From Phascolarctobacterium faecium DSM 14760 (GTDB taxonomy: Bacteria; Bacillota; Negativicutes; Acidaminococcales; Acidaminococcaceae): a DNA stretch of 64,000 bases. Position 1 is the stretch's first letter. Every line of letters begins with the position of its first letter. The notes beneath the pieces are model-generated. The model saw only the letters and a list, made by a program, of their open reading frames with translations. It was not told where the DNA came from and made no database searches. Positions 41,792 to 50,508 of the stretch are shown here, one piece after another. The position numbers and the translations under genes were made by a program. Location: positions 152,018 to 216,017 of the forward strand of contig NZ_QLTS01000002.1 in NCBI RefSeq assembly GCF_003269275.1, in the 5' to 3' direction.

Positions 41792-42392
41792 ACTGACCAG
41801 GCATGAGTACTGAAAGCAGCACCGGTACCAGCAGCGTCAGCAGCAGGCCGTTGATAAAGGCGAATAGCCCGACATGGATATTGGTATATTTGATAACCAC
41901 CGGCAGACCGGAATCCATAGTCGCAGCTCCTGATGGCGCCAAAGCCAGGAATTTATTGATTTTTACCAACAGCGGTATGGCTAAAAATGCCAGGACTTCA
42001 CGCAGCATATTAGCTAAAAAAGCGATCGTCCCGATCTCAACACTATACAGCGTACTGATAACTACAGAGGAAAGGCTGTACCAGCCTAAAGCACTGCCGA
42101 CAAGCAGCGCGTCCCGCATTTCCATCCCGGTCACGAAGGCTGAAAGAGCCGCACCGCCTAAACTGCCGATAGTTACAGCCGTTGGAATGGCAACTGCCAG
42201 CAGAATACTCTGCGGATTGCAGATTTTTTTTATAATATGCCTGTTTCCGCCGATTTCGATACCGGCAACAAAAACCATAAAATACAAAGCCGACATCAAA
42301 ATCTCGTCCAGCAGGTCTTTATGTTCCAATCCCAAAAAGAAATATCCGCCGGCGATTCCTAAAGCGATAAATGTAAAAATAGCATAAACCAT
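41790..42392 (-). CDS. LysO-family lysine exporter, C-terminal part
   Basis: A 200-residue membrane protein matching the C-terminal two thirds of E. coli LysO (YbjE, ~299 residues), which exports L-lysine and its toxic analogue thialysine. Recognisable segments are VFVAGIEIGGNRH, GSALGWYSLSSVVIS and LREVLAFLAIPLLVK; the charged Asp/Glu residues reported as important in LysO appear to be among them. Its ATG overlaps the stop of the upstream small gene (TAATG), so the two parts are made together as a split transporter. Substrate is inferred from the family. Confidence 0.85.
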   Translation of the reverse strand: MVYAIFTFIALGIAGGYFFLGLEHKDLLDEILMSALYFMVFVAGIEIGGNRHIIKKICNPQSILLAVAIPTAVTIGSLGGAALSAFVTGMEMRDALLVGSALGWYSLSSVVISTLYSVEIGTIAFLANMLREVLAFLAIPLLVKINKFLALAPSGAATMDSGLPVVIKYTNIHVGLFAFINGLLLTLLVPVLLSVLMPGQ

Positions 42393-42688
42393 TATTCATC
42401 GCTCCCTTCCGCCCGGGCTGCCGTTTTTGCAAAAAGCTTCAGCACCAGCCAAAGCATCAGCACGCTGCCGCCAATGATAAAAACTGCCATGACCAGAGAT
42501 TTGCCGCCCAACTGGTCCAGTTTGCCCAAAAGCTCTGCATCACAGCCGATCTTAGCACCCAGACACAACAGCATGATAAACAGACTGACTGTAGAAAACC
42601 GGCTGAGCCATTTTTTCACATTATAATTTAAAAGGTCACTGCAACCTACGGCGATCCCCAAAACGATCGCGATCATGATCTCCTGCAT
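42392..42688 (-). CDS. LysO-family lysine exporter, N-terminal part
   Basis: A 98-residue membrane protein with three hydrophobic segments (IMIAIVLGIAVGCSDLL, FIMLLCLGAKIGCDAEL, VMAVFIIGGSVLMLWLVLKLF). It corresponds to the first third of one-piece LysO. GAGGGGA precedes the ATG. The TAATG junction with the next gene and the intact start signals argue for a natural two-gene form, not a sequencing frameshift. Confidence 0.85.
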   Translation of the reverse strand: MQEIMIAIVLGIAVGCSDLLNYNVKKWLSRFSTVSLFIMLLCLGAKIGCDAELLGKLDQLGGKSLVMAVFIIGGSVLMLWLVLKLFAKTAARAEGSDE

Positions 42689-42711
42689 TGCTTCCCCTCA
42701 TTCCCATAATA

Positions 42712-42738
42712 TAAAACAAGCCCCGCGCACGGCAGGGC
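42712..42738 (-). terminator. Terminator of the fakB-fakA operon
   Basis: Minus-strand hairpin GCCCTGC / GCGGGGC (42738-42732, 42726-42720; one G-U pair) followed by UUGUUUUA. Confidence 0.7.
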
Positions 42739-42755
42739 CTGCTGATCACTATTTT

Positions 42756-44366
42756 TTATTCTAACGACAGCAGCAGCGGATAAAGCGGCTGACCTCCGTC
42801 AAAAACTGTAACTTCCCAACCGCCGTCCAGAGCTTCAAGCTCTGCGGCGATTTTATCAGCTTCAGACTGTGTCAGATCACTGCCATAATAAAGACTGATC
42901 AATTCCCAGTCGCTGCCGGCCAGCTTGACAGTTTCCGCCGTGACTTCTTCCAGAGTTGCTCCGGCATAAACGATCTTATCTTCCAGCAAACCAATGTACT
43001 GCCCTTTTTTTACAGTTATCCCGTTAACAACGCTGTCACGCACAGCAATACTGACAGCAGCACTGTGGGCTTCCTTAGCCTCACGTCGCATCACAGCGCT
43101 GTTTTCCTGCAGTGTTTTAGCTGCGTCAAAATGCAGCAGTGCCGCCAGACCCTGCGCCAGATTTGTTGTCGGCACATAATCTACCTGCGCTGCTCCCAAT
43201 AATTTTTTGACCTGCTCCGCCGCCAGAATAATATTTTTATTGTTCGGTAAAATAATGTACTGCTCCGCCGATCCCTTTTCAATAACTTTAATAAACGCCT
43301 CTACCGGCGGATTCATGCTCTGCCCCCCGCTGATGATCTCAGCTGCACCGAGCTGATGCATGATGCTGGCAATACCGTTCCCGGCCGCCACCGACAGTAC
43401 AGCCAGACCGTGCTTCTCCGTCTGCGCACCGACAACGCGATGCTGATGCTGCTCGGCCATATTGTCGATCTTGATATCGTGCAGAGAGCCCCAGCTCAAG
43501 CCGTGCTGCAGAACCAGCCCGGGAGCTTTGGTATGGATATGCACTTTGACGATATCGCCGACAACAGCTACAATCAACGAATTACCCAAAGGCTGGAGAG
43601 TACTGCGTACAACGTCCTCTTTGACTTCAGCTTCCTTAACGATAAATTCTGTACAATAAGGATTTTCCAAATCTACTTCCATCTCGATAAAATTGGCGAA
43701 GGATGGCTTTGACGGCGGCAGATGCAGCTCACCTGCGTCTTCGCCTCGGAAACCCGCCAGACAGCCTTCCAGGAAAACGATCAAACCCTGACCGCCGGCA
43801 TCAACTACTCCAGCCGCTTTCAGCGCCGGCAGCAGTTCCGGCGTACGAGCCAGTTCTTTTTTTCCGCTCTCCAACGCCTCGCATAAAACATCTTCAAAAT
43901 CTTCACCCTGACGCACAGCATGATACGCACCTTTGGCAATAGCACGCGCCACAGTAAGGATCGTTCCTTCAACAGGCTTTGATACCGCCCGATAAGCATA
44001 CAAAATACCAAACTGAAAAGCTTTGCCCACCTCGTTGCTGGTAGCTCGTTTTTTGCCGGCCAGGCCTTTTCCCAGGCCACGCAGCAACTGCGACAGGATC
44101 ACGCCGGAATTACCGCGCGCCCCCATGATCGCACTGCGGGCTGCCATAGTCCCTACTTCGGAAACAGTCACATTCTGCAGCTGACTGATCTCACGGGCCA
44201 CTGCTGCCATCGTATGCATCATATTAGTGCCGGTATCGCCGTCCGGCACCGGGAAAACATTCAAATCATTAATATATTGATAGTTTTTTTCAAAACTTTT
44301 ATAAGCGCCCAACAGCATATTTTTTATTTGTTCGCCGCTGATAATCGCCTCTTGTTTACTTGTCAT
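42756..44366 (-). CDS. fakA: Fatty acid kinase subunit FakA (DAK2/YloV)
   Basis: A 536-residue protein: N-terminal DhaL-like ATP-binding domain (NVFPVPDGDTGTNMMHTM; Asp residues hold magnesium, then GARGNSGVILSQLLRG) and C-terminal domain with DegV-like elements. FakA phosphorylates a fatty acid held by a FakB protein to give acyl phosphate for phospholipid synthesis. Start at 44366 follows GAAAGGTG; the frame extends 18 codons upstream without support. It lies 19 bases after the fakB-like gene, confirming the pair. Confidence 0.93.
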   Translation of the reverse strand: MTSKQEAIISGEQIKNMLLGAYKSFEKNYQYINDLNVFPVPDGDTGTNMMHTMAAVAREISQLQNVTVSEVGTMAARSAIMGARGNSGVILSQLLRGLGKGLAGKKRATSNEVGKAFQFGILYAYRAVSKPVEGTILTVARAIAKGAYHAVRQGEDFEDVLCEALESGKKELARTPELLPALKAAGVVDAGGQGLIVFLEGCLAGFRGEDAGELHLPPSKPSFANFIEMEVDLENPYCTEFIVKEAEVKEDVVRSTLQPLGNSLIVAVVGDIVKVHIHTKAPGLVLQHGLSWGSLHDIKIDNMAEQHQHRVVGAQTEKHGLAVLSVAAGNGIASIMHQLGAAEIISGGQSMNPPVEAFIKVIEKGSAEQYIILPNNKNIILAAEQVKKLLGAAQVDYVPTTNLAQGLAALLHFDAAKTLQENSAVMRREAKEAHSAAVSIAVRDSVVNGITVKKGQYIGLLEDKIVYAGATLEEVTAETVKLAGSDWELISLYYGSDLTQSEADKIAAELEALDGGWEVTVFDGGQPLYPLLLSLE

Positions 44367-44385
44367 ATCAAGTCTGCACCTTTCT

Positions 44386-45243
44386 TCAGCGCTGCCGCCG
44401 CACAAAAAGGCCAATAACACCGGGTCCTAAATGTGCTGCCAGAACAGTTCCGATCCCGGTTACCAGAACAGGCAGTCCGGGAAACAATTCAAGCATTGCC
44501 CTGCGCAAAGTTTCAGCGTCTTCCTCAGCTTCAGCATTCGCCACATACACAGCTTCTATAGGAGCATTCGCAGCGGCAAGCTCGACCATGCGCTGCAATA
44601 CTTTCTTACGGGTACGGCATTTATCGACAACGACCAGTTCGCCGGCGGTATCGATGTGCACGATCGGACGTATGCCCAGAATATTACCTACTAAAGCGCC
44701 TACGGCGCCTATGCGGCCGCCTTTCTGCAGATAATCTAAAGTATTGACGGAAAAATACGTTTCCGTCCGCTCGATCAGGCCCTTCAGATACTCCTCCAGC
44801 TCGTCCATCGTTGCGCCGGTTTCAGCATAAGCGAGTACTTCCATTGCCATTCCGCTGATTGGACAGGCTGCTGTAAGACTGTCAAAGACACGGATATCAG
44901 ACCCGGGAATTTCACTCATGACCTGCCGGGCTGCTAAGCGTGCTGTCTGAACAGTACCGCTCAAAACACCGTCTAACATGATCGCAATCACTTTTTTACC
45001 GTCTGCAGCTAATTCTGTAAATACATCAAGAAATCTGCCGATGGCCGGCTGCGAAGTTTTAGGCAGCTGCCCGCTTGCTTCCACCATGGCAAACATTTCC
45101 TGCAAGCTTTTTTCTCCGTCCACCCATTCGGTATCTCCATGTCTTACCAGCAGGGGGACCACATGGCAACGGGGATCGTCCCGCAAGGGTGTTTCTTCTG
45201 CAACAGCAATACTGTCCAAAACGATATGGATATCATTTCTCAC
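44386..45243 (-). CDS. fakB: DegV-family fatty-acid-binding protein FakB
   Basis: A 285-residue DegV protein. Family motifs: DSIAVAEE near the start, TSQPAIGRFL (fatty-acid carboxylate contact Thr-Ser), the SGTVQTARLAA loop, FDSLTAA and LDYLQKGGRIG. It binds one fatty acid and presents it to FakA. The start is a GTG at 45243, preceded by GGGAGG by 7 bases; an ATG at 45276 has no site. First gene of the fakB-fakA operon. Some DegV proteins bind other lipids, so chain preference is unknown. Confidence 0.9.
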   Translation of the reverse strand: MRNDIHIVLDSIAVAEETPLRDDPRCHVVPLLVRHGDTEWVDGEKSLQEMFAMVEASGQLPKTSQPAIGRFLDVFTELAADGKKVIAIMLDGVLSGTVQTARLAARQVMSEIPGSDIRVFDSLTAACPISGMAMEVLAYAETGATMDELEEYLKGLIERTETYFSVNTLDYLQKGGRIGAVGALVGNILGIRPIVHIDTAGELVVVDKCRTRKKVLQRMVELAAANAPIEAVYVANAEAEEDAETLRRAMLELFPGLPVLVTGIGTVLAAHLGPGVIGLFVRRQR

Positions 45244-45651
45244 TGCGCATCCTCCCTTAATCAAATTAACGTACATGCTCTTATTTCAGGCAGACGCCTT
45301 TACAATATGTATATATTTTATCATATTTCCAGCTCTATTTCCACTTATAGCACAATTAGCAGGCCTTTTTAGCCATTTTTGTAAAAAAATAAAGTATAAT
45401 CCTGCTTTTTCCACCACTGTCTGCACTTTTGTTGAAGCTCAACTTCAAAACAGCATTGCAAATACTGTAAACGACTTCAATTTTTTAGCAGACTTAAAAA
45501 AGGGTAAAAAAAAAGCCCTTACGAGAAGGGCCAAATGAGGGGCTGTTTTGATACTCCTAGTATAGCATTTTTGTATACAATATGCAATAGCAGTTTTCTG
45601 CCTTTTTCAGAAAATTTGTGCAAAGAGAATTTACCTGCATTGGACAAAGGT
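45244..45651. other. Intergenic region before fakB
   Basis: AT-rich; no gene recognised on either strand. It holds the fakB leader (right of 45243) and the leftward terminator of the LCP gene (45503-45531). A small palindrome ATACT-CCT-AGTAT lies near 45551-45563. Confidence 0.4.
45503..45531 (-). terminator. Terminator of the LCP gene
   Basis: Stem GCCCTT / AAGGGC (45515-45520, 45526-45531) followed on the minus strand by nine or more U. Confidence 0.75.
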
Positions 45652-47100
45652 TTATTGATAATCTTTACCGATAAAAATCACCGCGTCATAAGACGCATCA
45701 TCAGCCCGCAGAATCCTCAGAGTGTACGGGAACGGTACAGCCGACAGCCTGCTGACCACACGTCCGTTGCTGGTCGTAGATACTACCGTAGTCTGATCAC
45801 GTTCAGGATCACTGCCGCCGTCGATAACCTCAAAGCCCATTGCTGCCAGTCTTGCTGCGGCATCACTGCCTGCTCCTTTGCCGCTGCAGTCAACGACCTT
45901 GACAGATACCGTATTGCGGCTGCTTTCCTTAGCAGGCGGTTTCACAGCCTTAGGCGGCTCTGTTAACTGCTGCCCGTCTTTCTCTGCCGGTCCCAGTTCT
46001 TCGCCTGACTTAGATTTTTTAGCCTTAGCTTTCTTTTCGGCATCAGCTTTTTCTTTATTCTTCTCTTTCGTATCCTCTTTTATTTTCTTTTCTGTTTGTT
46101 CATCTGCTTTGATTTTCTCTTCTGCAGCTTTCTGTTTTTCTTTTTCCTGCGCTGTAATCAGGTTGCGTTTATACTCTGCTTCCATTTTTTCAGCACCCTG
46201 ACGATAACGTTCCGTCATCTGCGCGCCCTGCATATCTACCATCTGCTCGCGCAGGTCAGTAATATCGGGAATCCAGTAGCTGATCTCATCAATATATTCA
46301 GGCGTACCTGGAACTGTAGCCATCTGCAGACCGCCCTGTTCTTTCATCATTCCGTGTAAAGCGCCGCCCATCGCCAGCATATCTGAAACGGGCAGGTCAG
46401 TTTTGACCATTTTCATAATTTCCGAAACCAGCCCCGGCATCTTAGTTAAAATCTGTGCCGAAGCAATCTTTTCGTAAACCGCCATCATAAACTTCTGCTG
46501 ACGCTTAATACGGCCAATATCGCCTTCCTCATCACGATAGCGCACATACTGGATCGCTTTTTTGCCATCCAGATGCTGTTGCCCTGCCGGAAGATCGATC
46601 AGAAAATCATCCCAGTCATCATAATAATACATATCCTTTTCCACATCAATATCAATGCCACCGATCGCATCGACCAAACTTTCAAAACCACTGAAATCGA
46701 CCATTACATAATTATTGACCTGAATGCCCAAAAGCTCTTCCGTTGTCTGCTGCGTCAGCTTGTGTCCGCCGAACGCATAAGCATGGTTGATTTTATCCCA
46801 GCCATGCCCGGGGATCCGCACCCTGGTATCACGCGGAATCGACAGCAGCGAAACATTTTTACTTTTAGGGTCGAACATTACGACAAATAACGTGTCGCTG
46901 CGACCAGGATCATCGTCCTTTTCCCTGCCGTCTACGCCTAATACTACGATATTGCGTTTAGAGCCCAGCCGTTCATTGCGCGGCAGGTCATCCATAGTTT
47001 TAGCCAGCGTCCCAAACATCGGATCGCCGTTCATATAAGCATATACCAAATAACTGGCGGCAGCGATTGCCGCTACGATCAGCAAAATTAATTTTTTCAA
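45652..47100 (-). CDS. LytR-CpsA-Psr (LCP) family protein with LytR_C domain
   Basis: A 482-residue envelope protein: one N-terminal membrane helix (residues 2-24), LCP domain at about 45-230 (VVLGVDGREKDDDPGRSDTL, SIPRDTRVRIPGHG, KINHAYAFGG, YVRYRDEEGDIGRIKRQQ with the Arg residues that hold polyprenyl phosphate), a Lys/Glu-rich coiled-coil linker at about 300-385, and a C-terminal LytR_C domain. LCP enzymes attach glycopolymers to peptidoglycan or similar acceptors. The only sensible start is TTG at 47100, ten bases after GAAAGG; the first ATG lies inside the helix. A diderm with an LCP protein suggests a wall-linked polymer or another acceptor. Confidence 0.88.
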   Translation of the reverse strand: MKKLILLIVAAIAAASYLVYAYMNGDPMFGTLAKTMDDLPRNERLGSKRNIVVLGVDGREKDDDPGRSDTLFVVMFDPKSKNVSLLSIPRDTRVRIPGHGWDKINHAYAFGGHKLTQQTTEELLGIQVNNYVMVDFSGFESLVDAIGGIDIDVEKDMYYYDDWDDFLIDLPAGQQHLDGKKAIQYVRYRDEEGDIGRIKRQQKFMMAVYEKIASAQILTKMPGLVSEIMKMVKTDLPVSDMLAMGGALHGMMKEQGGLQMATVPGTPEYIDEISYWIPDITDLREQMVDMQGAQMTERYRQGAEKMEAEYKRNLITAQEKEKQKAAEEKIKADEQTEKKIKEDTKEKNKEKADAEKKAKAKKSKSGEELGPAEKDGQQLTEPPKAVKPPAKESSRNTVSVKVVDCSGKGAGSDAAARLAAMGFEVIDGGSDPERDQTTVVSTTSNGRVVSRLSAVPFPYTLRILRADDASYDAVIFIGKDYQ

Positions 47101-47126
47101 TCCTTTTCTTCCTTTCCCACACCCAA

Positions 47127-47780
47127 TTACAAAATATTAGCCTGCAGTTCTTTATGAAACCGTTTAATAAATCCATGCAGTATCCGAGCTGTAAGCCCCC
47201 AGATAACATGCCCCTGATATTCGTAAAAATAGATATTATACCCCTTCCGCTTATACCAGTCGTGCGGATGGCGCGGCAGCAGATCAAAAGGAAAATCTGC
47301 AGTTGCGCGGTTTGCCAGTTCCATATGAGCAACGCGCGGCTCAGAAAGCAATAAAAAATTCAGCGGCACCGTAAAAATCTCAGCTACCTCATCGCTGTTG
47401 CAGTCCAGCTTTACTTCGTTGGCCAGCCTGCCAACAAAAGGATGAATAATAGGTCCCATATGTGTCACCAAGTAATCCAGTTCACCGCACAATTCTATTT
47501 TGTCTTCAGTAATACCCAGCTCTTCACAGGTTTCGCGCACAGCAGTTTTGGCAAAGCTATCATCGCCGCACTCATAGCGTCCGCCCGGAAAACATACATC
47601 GCCCGGCTGCCAGCCCAAACCGGCGGCCCGTACTTCAAAAAGAACTGCCGGACCCTGCTTGGTGTCTATCAACGGCACTAAAACGGCAGCATCCCACAAA
47701 CGGTCAGCTTTATCGATCCGGGCAGGACGGCGGTTGAGTCGTTCTGTGATCTGTTTTATAAGTTCAGCTGTTTTTTCCAT
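47127..47780 (-). CDS. Nudix hydrolase, CoA pyrophosphatase (NudL-like)
   Basis: A 217-residue hydrolase. The Nudix box runs from GGRYECGDD to RETCEELGI (about residues 66-90), with all catalytic Glu residues. The upstream pattern VLFEVRAAGLGWQPGDVCFPGG is typical of the CoA-pyrophosphatase group (NudL, human NUDT7/8), which split CoA into 4'-phosphopantetheine and 3',5'-ADP. Cytoplasmic. GGGGT precedes the ATG. It lies 26 bases upstream of the LCP gene on the same strand and may be cotranscribed with it, without clear functional reason. Confidence 0.88.
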   Translation of the reverse strand: MEKTAELIKQITERLNRRPARIDKADRLWDAAVLVPLIDTKQGPAVLFEVRAAGLGWQPGDVCFPGGRYECGDDSFAKTAVRETCEELGITEDKIELCGELDYLVTHMGPIIHPFVGRLANEVKLDCNSDEVAEIFTVPLNFLLLSEPRVAHMELANRATADFPFDLLPRHPHDWYKRKGYNIYFYEYQGHVIWGLTARILHGFIKRFHKELQANIL

Positions 47781-47859
47781 ACAATAACCCCATTTCTCCT
47801 ATATCCCTTCTGCGTCCACAGCAAATTTCCTGCCGCCTGTTGTGAATTATTCTTGAAAT

Positions 47860-47891
47860 ATAAAAGACGGACGGGTCTAAACCCATCCGTC
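47860..47891 (-). terminator. Terminator of the symporter gene
   Basis: Stem GACGGACGGGT / ACCCATCCGTC (47866-47876, 47881-47891, one G-U pair) followed on the minus strand by UUUUAU. Confidence 0.82.
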
Positions 47892-47909
47892 AAGGAGTCT
47901 TGTCTTATT

Positions 47910-49121
47910 TTAATAAAGCGGTTCTTCGATGTTCGACTTTTCGCTTTTATCAACCAGATAAGCAACGGTAGCGTCACCAGTAACATTAACGCAGGTCCGC
48001 GGCATATCAAGGATACGGTCGATACCTGCGATCAGAGCGGAACCCTCAAGCGGCAAGCCGATCGCCGTCAATATCATCGTCAGCATGATAAAACCTGCCC
48101 CCGGAACACCGGCAGTGCCGATCGAAGCCAGCGTACCAGTAAGAACAATAGTCAGATACTGCCCGGTCGTAAGATCGACCCCATAGATCTGCGCAATGAA
48201 GAGTGCGCAGACTCCCTGATAAACAGCAGTGCCATCCATATTGATCGTAGCGCCCAAAGGCAGTACAAAACTGGAAATGTCTTTCGAAACACCCAGCTTT
48301 TGGATGCATTGCATGCTGACAGGCAATGTGCCGCCGGAGGAACAGCTGGTAAACGAAAGCACCTGTGCCGGTAAAATTGCTTTGAAGAACTTGACCGGGC
48401 TGATCTTGCCGACGAATTTAAGCAGACCGCCATAAACGATGACCGCATGCAGGAAGCAGCCGAGATAAACAGCGATAACAACCTTCAAAAGCGGCAGCAG
48501 TACAGCCGGGCCGTTAGCTGCAACGACCGGAGTGATCAAACCGAAAACACCGATCGGCGCCACATTCATGATAAAACCGACGATTTTATAGCTGACCTCT
48601 GCCAGACCGTCAAAAACATTGTACAGAGTCTTGGCCCGATCACCGACTGCAGTGATGCCGATACCCATGAACAGACTGAAAACGATGATCTGCAGCATGT
48701 TGGCTTTAAGCATCGCTTCCATCGCATTAGTCGGGAAAATGTCAATAATTACCTGCATGATAGGCGGCGCGGCTTTAGCCGCAGCTTTAACGCCTTCACC
48801 AGGCATATTCACGCCGGCGCCCGGTTCTAAAACCGTACCTAAAAATATACCAAGTACAATCGCAAATGCCGTAGTTCCCAAATAATAAGCCATAGTTTTG
48901 CCGCCGATACGGCCGATCTTTTTGATATCCCCCAAACTGCAGACACCAATGACGAGAGACGAGAAGACCAAAGGAACGATGATCATTTTGATCATATTCA
49001 TAAAGATAGTACCAAAAGGTCCGATCCATGTTTTGGCGAAATCTACACCTTCCGCACCCAGTTCCAGACCGGCAATGATACCAAGACCAAGACCGATCAG
49101 AATTTTTGTTGACAAATTCAT
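47910..49121 (-). CDS. Dicarboxylate/amino acid:cation symporter (DAACS family)
   Basis: A 403-residue GltP/DctA-type symporter. The two re-entrant hairpins are recognisable: Ser-rich HP1 (FTSCSSGGTLPVSMQC) and HP2 (TAGVPGAGFIML), with the unwound NMDGT motif of helix 7 (GATINMDGTAVYQG) and a helix 8 segment DRILDMPRTCVNVTGDA, where Asp and Arg choose between dicarboxylates and neutral amino acids. It takes up glutamate, aspartate or C4-dicarboxylates with sodium or protons. Start at 49121 follows AAGGGGG; an ATG-like start at 49142 lacks a site. Monocistronic. Confidence 0.92.
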   Translation of the reverse strand: MNLSTKILIGLGLGIIAGLELGAEGVDFAKTWIGPFGTIFMNMIKMIIVPLVFSSLVIGVCSLGDIKKIGRIGGKTMAYYLGTTAFAIVLGIFLGTVLEPGAGVNMPGEGVKAAAKAAPPIMQVIIDIFPTNAMEAMLKANMLQIIVFSLFMGIGITAVGDRAKTLYNVFDGLAEVSYKIVGFIMNVAPIGVFGLITPVVAANGPAVLLPLLKVVIAVYLGCFLHAVIVYGGLLKFVGKISPVKFFKAILPAQVLSFTSCSSGGTLPVSMQCIQKLGVSKDISSFVLPLGATINMDGTAVYQGVCALFIAQIYGVDLTTGQYLTIVLTGTLASIGTAGVPGAGFIMLTMILTAIGLPLEGSALIAGIDRILDMPRTCVNVTGDATVAYLVDKSEKSNIEEPLY

Positions 49122-49251
49122 CAAAATATCCCCCTTGCGCATAATAAAATATTAAAATTACGTCTACAATAATTAGGCAAAAATAATAAAAATCCTGCCT
49201 TCTTTCTTCATGTATACAGTATTTCTGCAAAATCGTTGCCCAAACCGCAGT

Positions 49252-49306
49252 TTTTTCAAAAAAAATATGCTAAAGTTTTTAGTTTTATCCAAAAACTTTA
49301 GCATAT
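49252..49306 (-). terminator. Terminator of the ThiD/PdxK-like gene
   Basis: Perfect 16-base arms ATATGCTAAAGTTTTT / AAAAACTTTAGCATAT (about 49265-49280, 49291-49306) followed on the minus strand by eight U. Confidence 0.85.
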
Positions 49307-49313
49307 CCTGAAA

Positions 49314-50132
49314 TTATTTATTATTCTCCAAACGGTATGCACAATGGTTTGTCGCACCTGAATATTCATTCAGCTTGAAAGAACCGCGCAGTGCGGCCGC
49401 TACAAATTTTTTCGCCAGTTCCACAGCTTCGCGCACGCTCAGTCCATTGGCCAGTCCCGCTGTAATCGCTGCCGAATAAGTACAGCCAGCTCCATGATTA
49501 TAGCAGGGCTCGATTTTAGGAGCACTGGCAATTGTAAATTCCCTGCCGTCATAAAGCACGTCAACAGCTTCCCTGCTGTCATTGCGGGAACCGCTTTTGA
49601 TTACGACATAGCCTGCTCCCAGCTCCTTGATCCGTCCGGCAGCTTCCTTGATCTCGTCCAGTGTTTCCACCTTTTCCATATCGGCAAGATAGGCTGCTTC
49701 GATCGTATTAGGCGTTACTACGTCAGCCCGCTGCATCAAAACAGTTTTGATAGCGGCGGCGGCTTCCGGTACCATGATCACATCCACACCCTTGCAGACC
49801 ATGACCGGATCAATAACGACATTGCGCAGCTTGAAACGGTCTATAGTACGGGCCACCAGCTCAACCAGCTCGGCACTGCCCAGCATCCCCGTTTTCATAG
49901 CATCGATACCGATACCGGCGACAATCGTTTCGATCTGTTTTTCCACAACGTCCAAACCGATCGGGAAAATTTCGTGATCCCAATCTTTATGAGGATTCTG
50001 GGCTACGATAACGGTCAGAGCCGTCATACCATAAACATCCAGCTCCTGGAATGTTTTTAAATCAGCCTCCATACCTGCACCGCCGCTGGCGTCGCTGCCG
50101 GCAATGGTCATGGCTTTATGCAGCATATTCAT
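49314..50132 (-). CDS. ThiD-family kinase (hydroxymethylpyrimidine or pyridoxal kinase)
   Basis: A 272-residue ribokinase-fold kinase. Motifs: TIAGSDASGGAGMEADLKTF (substrate), DPVMVCKGVD (phosphate/Mg) and the anion hole with catalytic base HGAGCTYSAAITAG. ThiD phosphorylates hydroxymethylpyrimidine (phosphate) in thiamine synthesis; the GAGCT form of the anion hole resembles B. subtilis PdxK, a ThiD relative that phosphorylates pyridoxal and pyridoxine. I cannot decide between the two, so no symbol is given. There is no TPP riboswitch upstream, which slightly favours vitamin B6. AGGAGGT precedes the ATG. It lies 22 bases after bofA. Confidence 0.88.
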   Translation of the reverse strand: MNMLHKAMTIAGSDASGGAGMEADLKTFQELDVYGMTALTVIVAQNPHKDWDHEIFPIGLDVVEKQIETIVAGIGIDAMKTGMLGSAELVELVARTIDRFKLRNVVIDPVMVCKGVDVIMVPEAAAAIKTVLMQRADVVTPNTIEAAYLADMEKVETLDEIKEAAGRIKELGAGYVVIKSGSRNDSREAVDVLYDGREFTIASAPKIEPCYNHGAGCTYSAAITAGLANGLSVREAVELAKKFVAAALRGSFKLNEYSGATNHCAYRLENNK

Positions 50133-50154
50133 AACTTACCTCCTGCCTGAAGCT

Positions 50155-50490
50155 TTACCTGGCGTAAAGCTCCCATAAAATAACCGCCAAACAGCCAGGT
50201 ATTCCAAAGAACCCCGCAATCAGCGCTTTGATAACGGTGATTTTGAGTCCGAAACCCAAAAATCCACCTATAAGATTAATAAACCACAAAGCTACCGCAC
50301 CGCAGATACCATTCCAGATGAGACGAAACGGCAGTGAAAAACATTTTACGACGACGACTAAAATCAGTACGCCGATAATAAACGGCAGCGTTCCTTCCAG
50401 AGTACCCGAGTTGAGCCCTTTTACAGCATGGTCAATGCCCTGCATGGCCGAACCGCCCAGATCGCGGACAGCACTTTCTATTTCCTGCAT
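50155..50490 (-). CDS. bofA: BofA-family membrane protein
   Basis: A 111-residue protein with two to three membrane segments. The C-terminal part (LPFRLIWNGICGAVALWFINLIGGFLG then ALIAGFFGIPGCLAVILW) is the conserved BofA core. In B. subtilis BofA restrains the SpoIVFB protease that activates sigma-K in the mother cell. Here it directly follows recR, as in spore formers, so it is a true orthologue by position. The N-terminal 35 residues are soluble and family-atypical. Many Negativicutes do not sporulate, so its role may have changed or be vestigial. AAGGAG precedes the ATG. Confidence 0.85.
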   Translation of the reverse strand: MQEIESAVRDLGGSAMQGIDHAVKGLNSGTLEGTLPFIIGVLILVVVVKCFSLPFRLIWNGICGAVALWFINLIGGFLGFGLKITVIKALIAGFFGIPGCLAVILWELYAR

Positions 50491-50508
50491 GCTATAGCTC
50501 CTTCTTTC

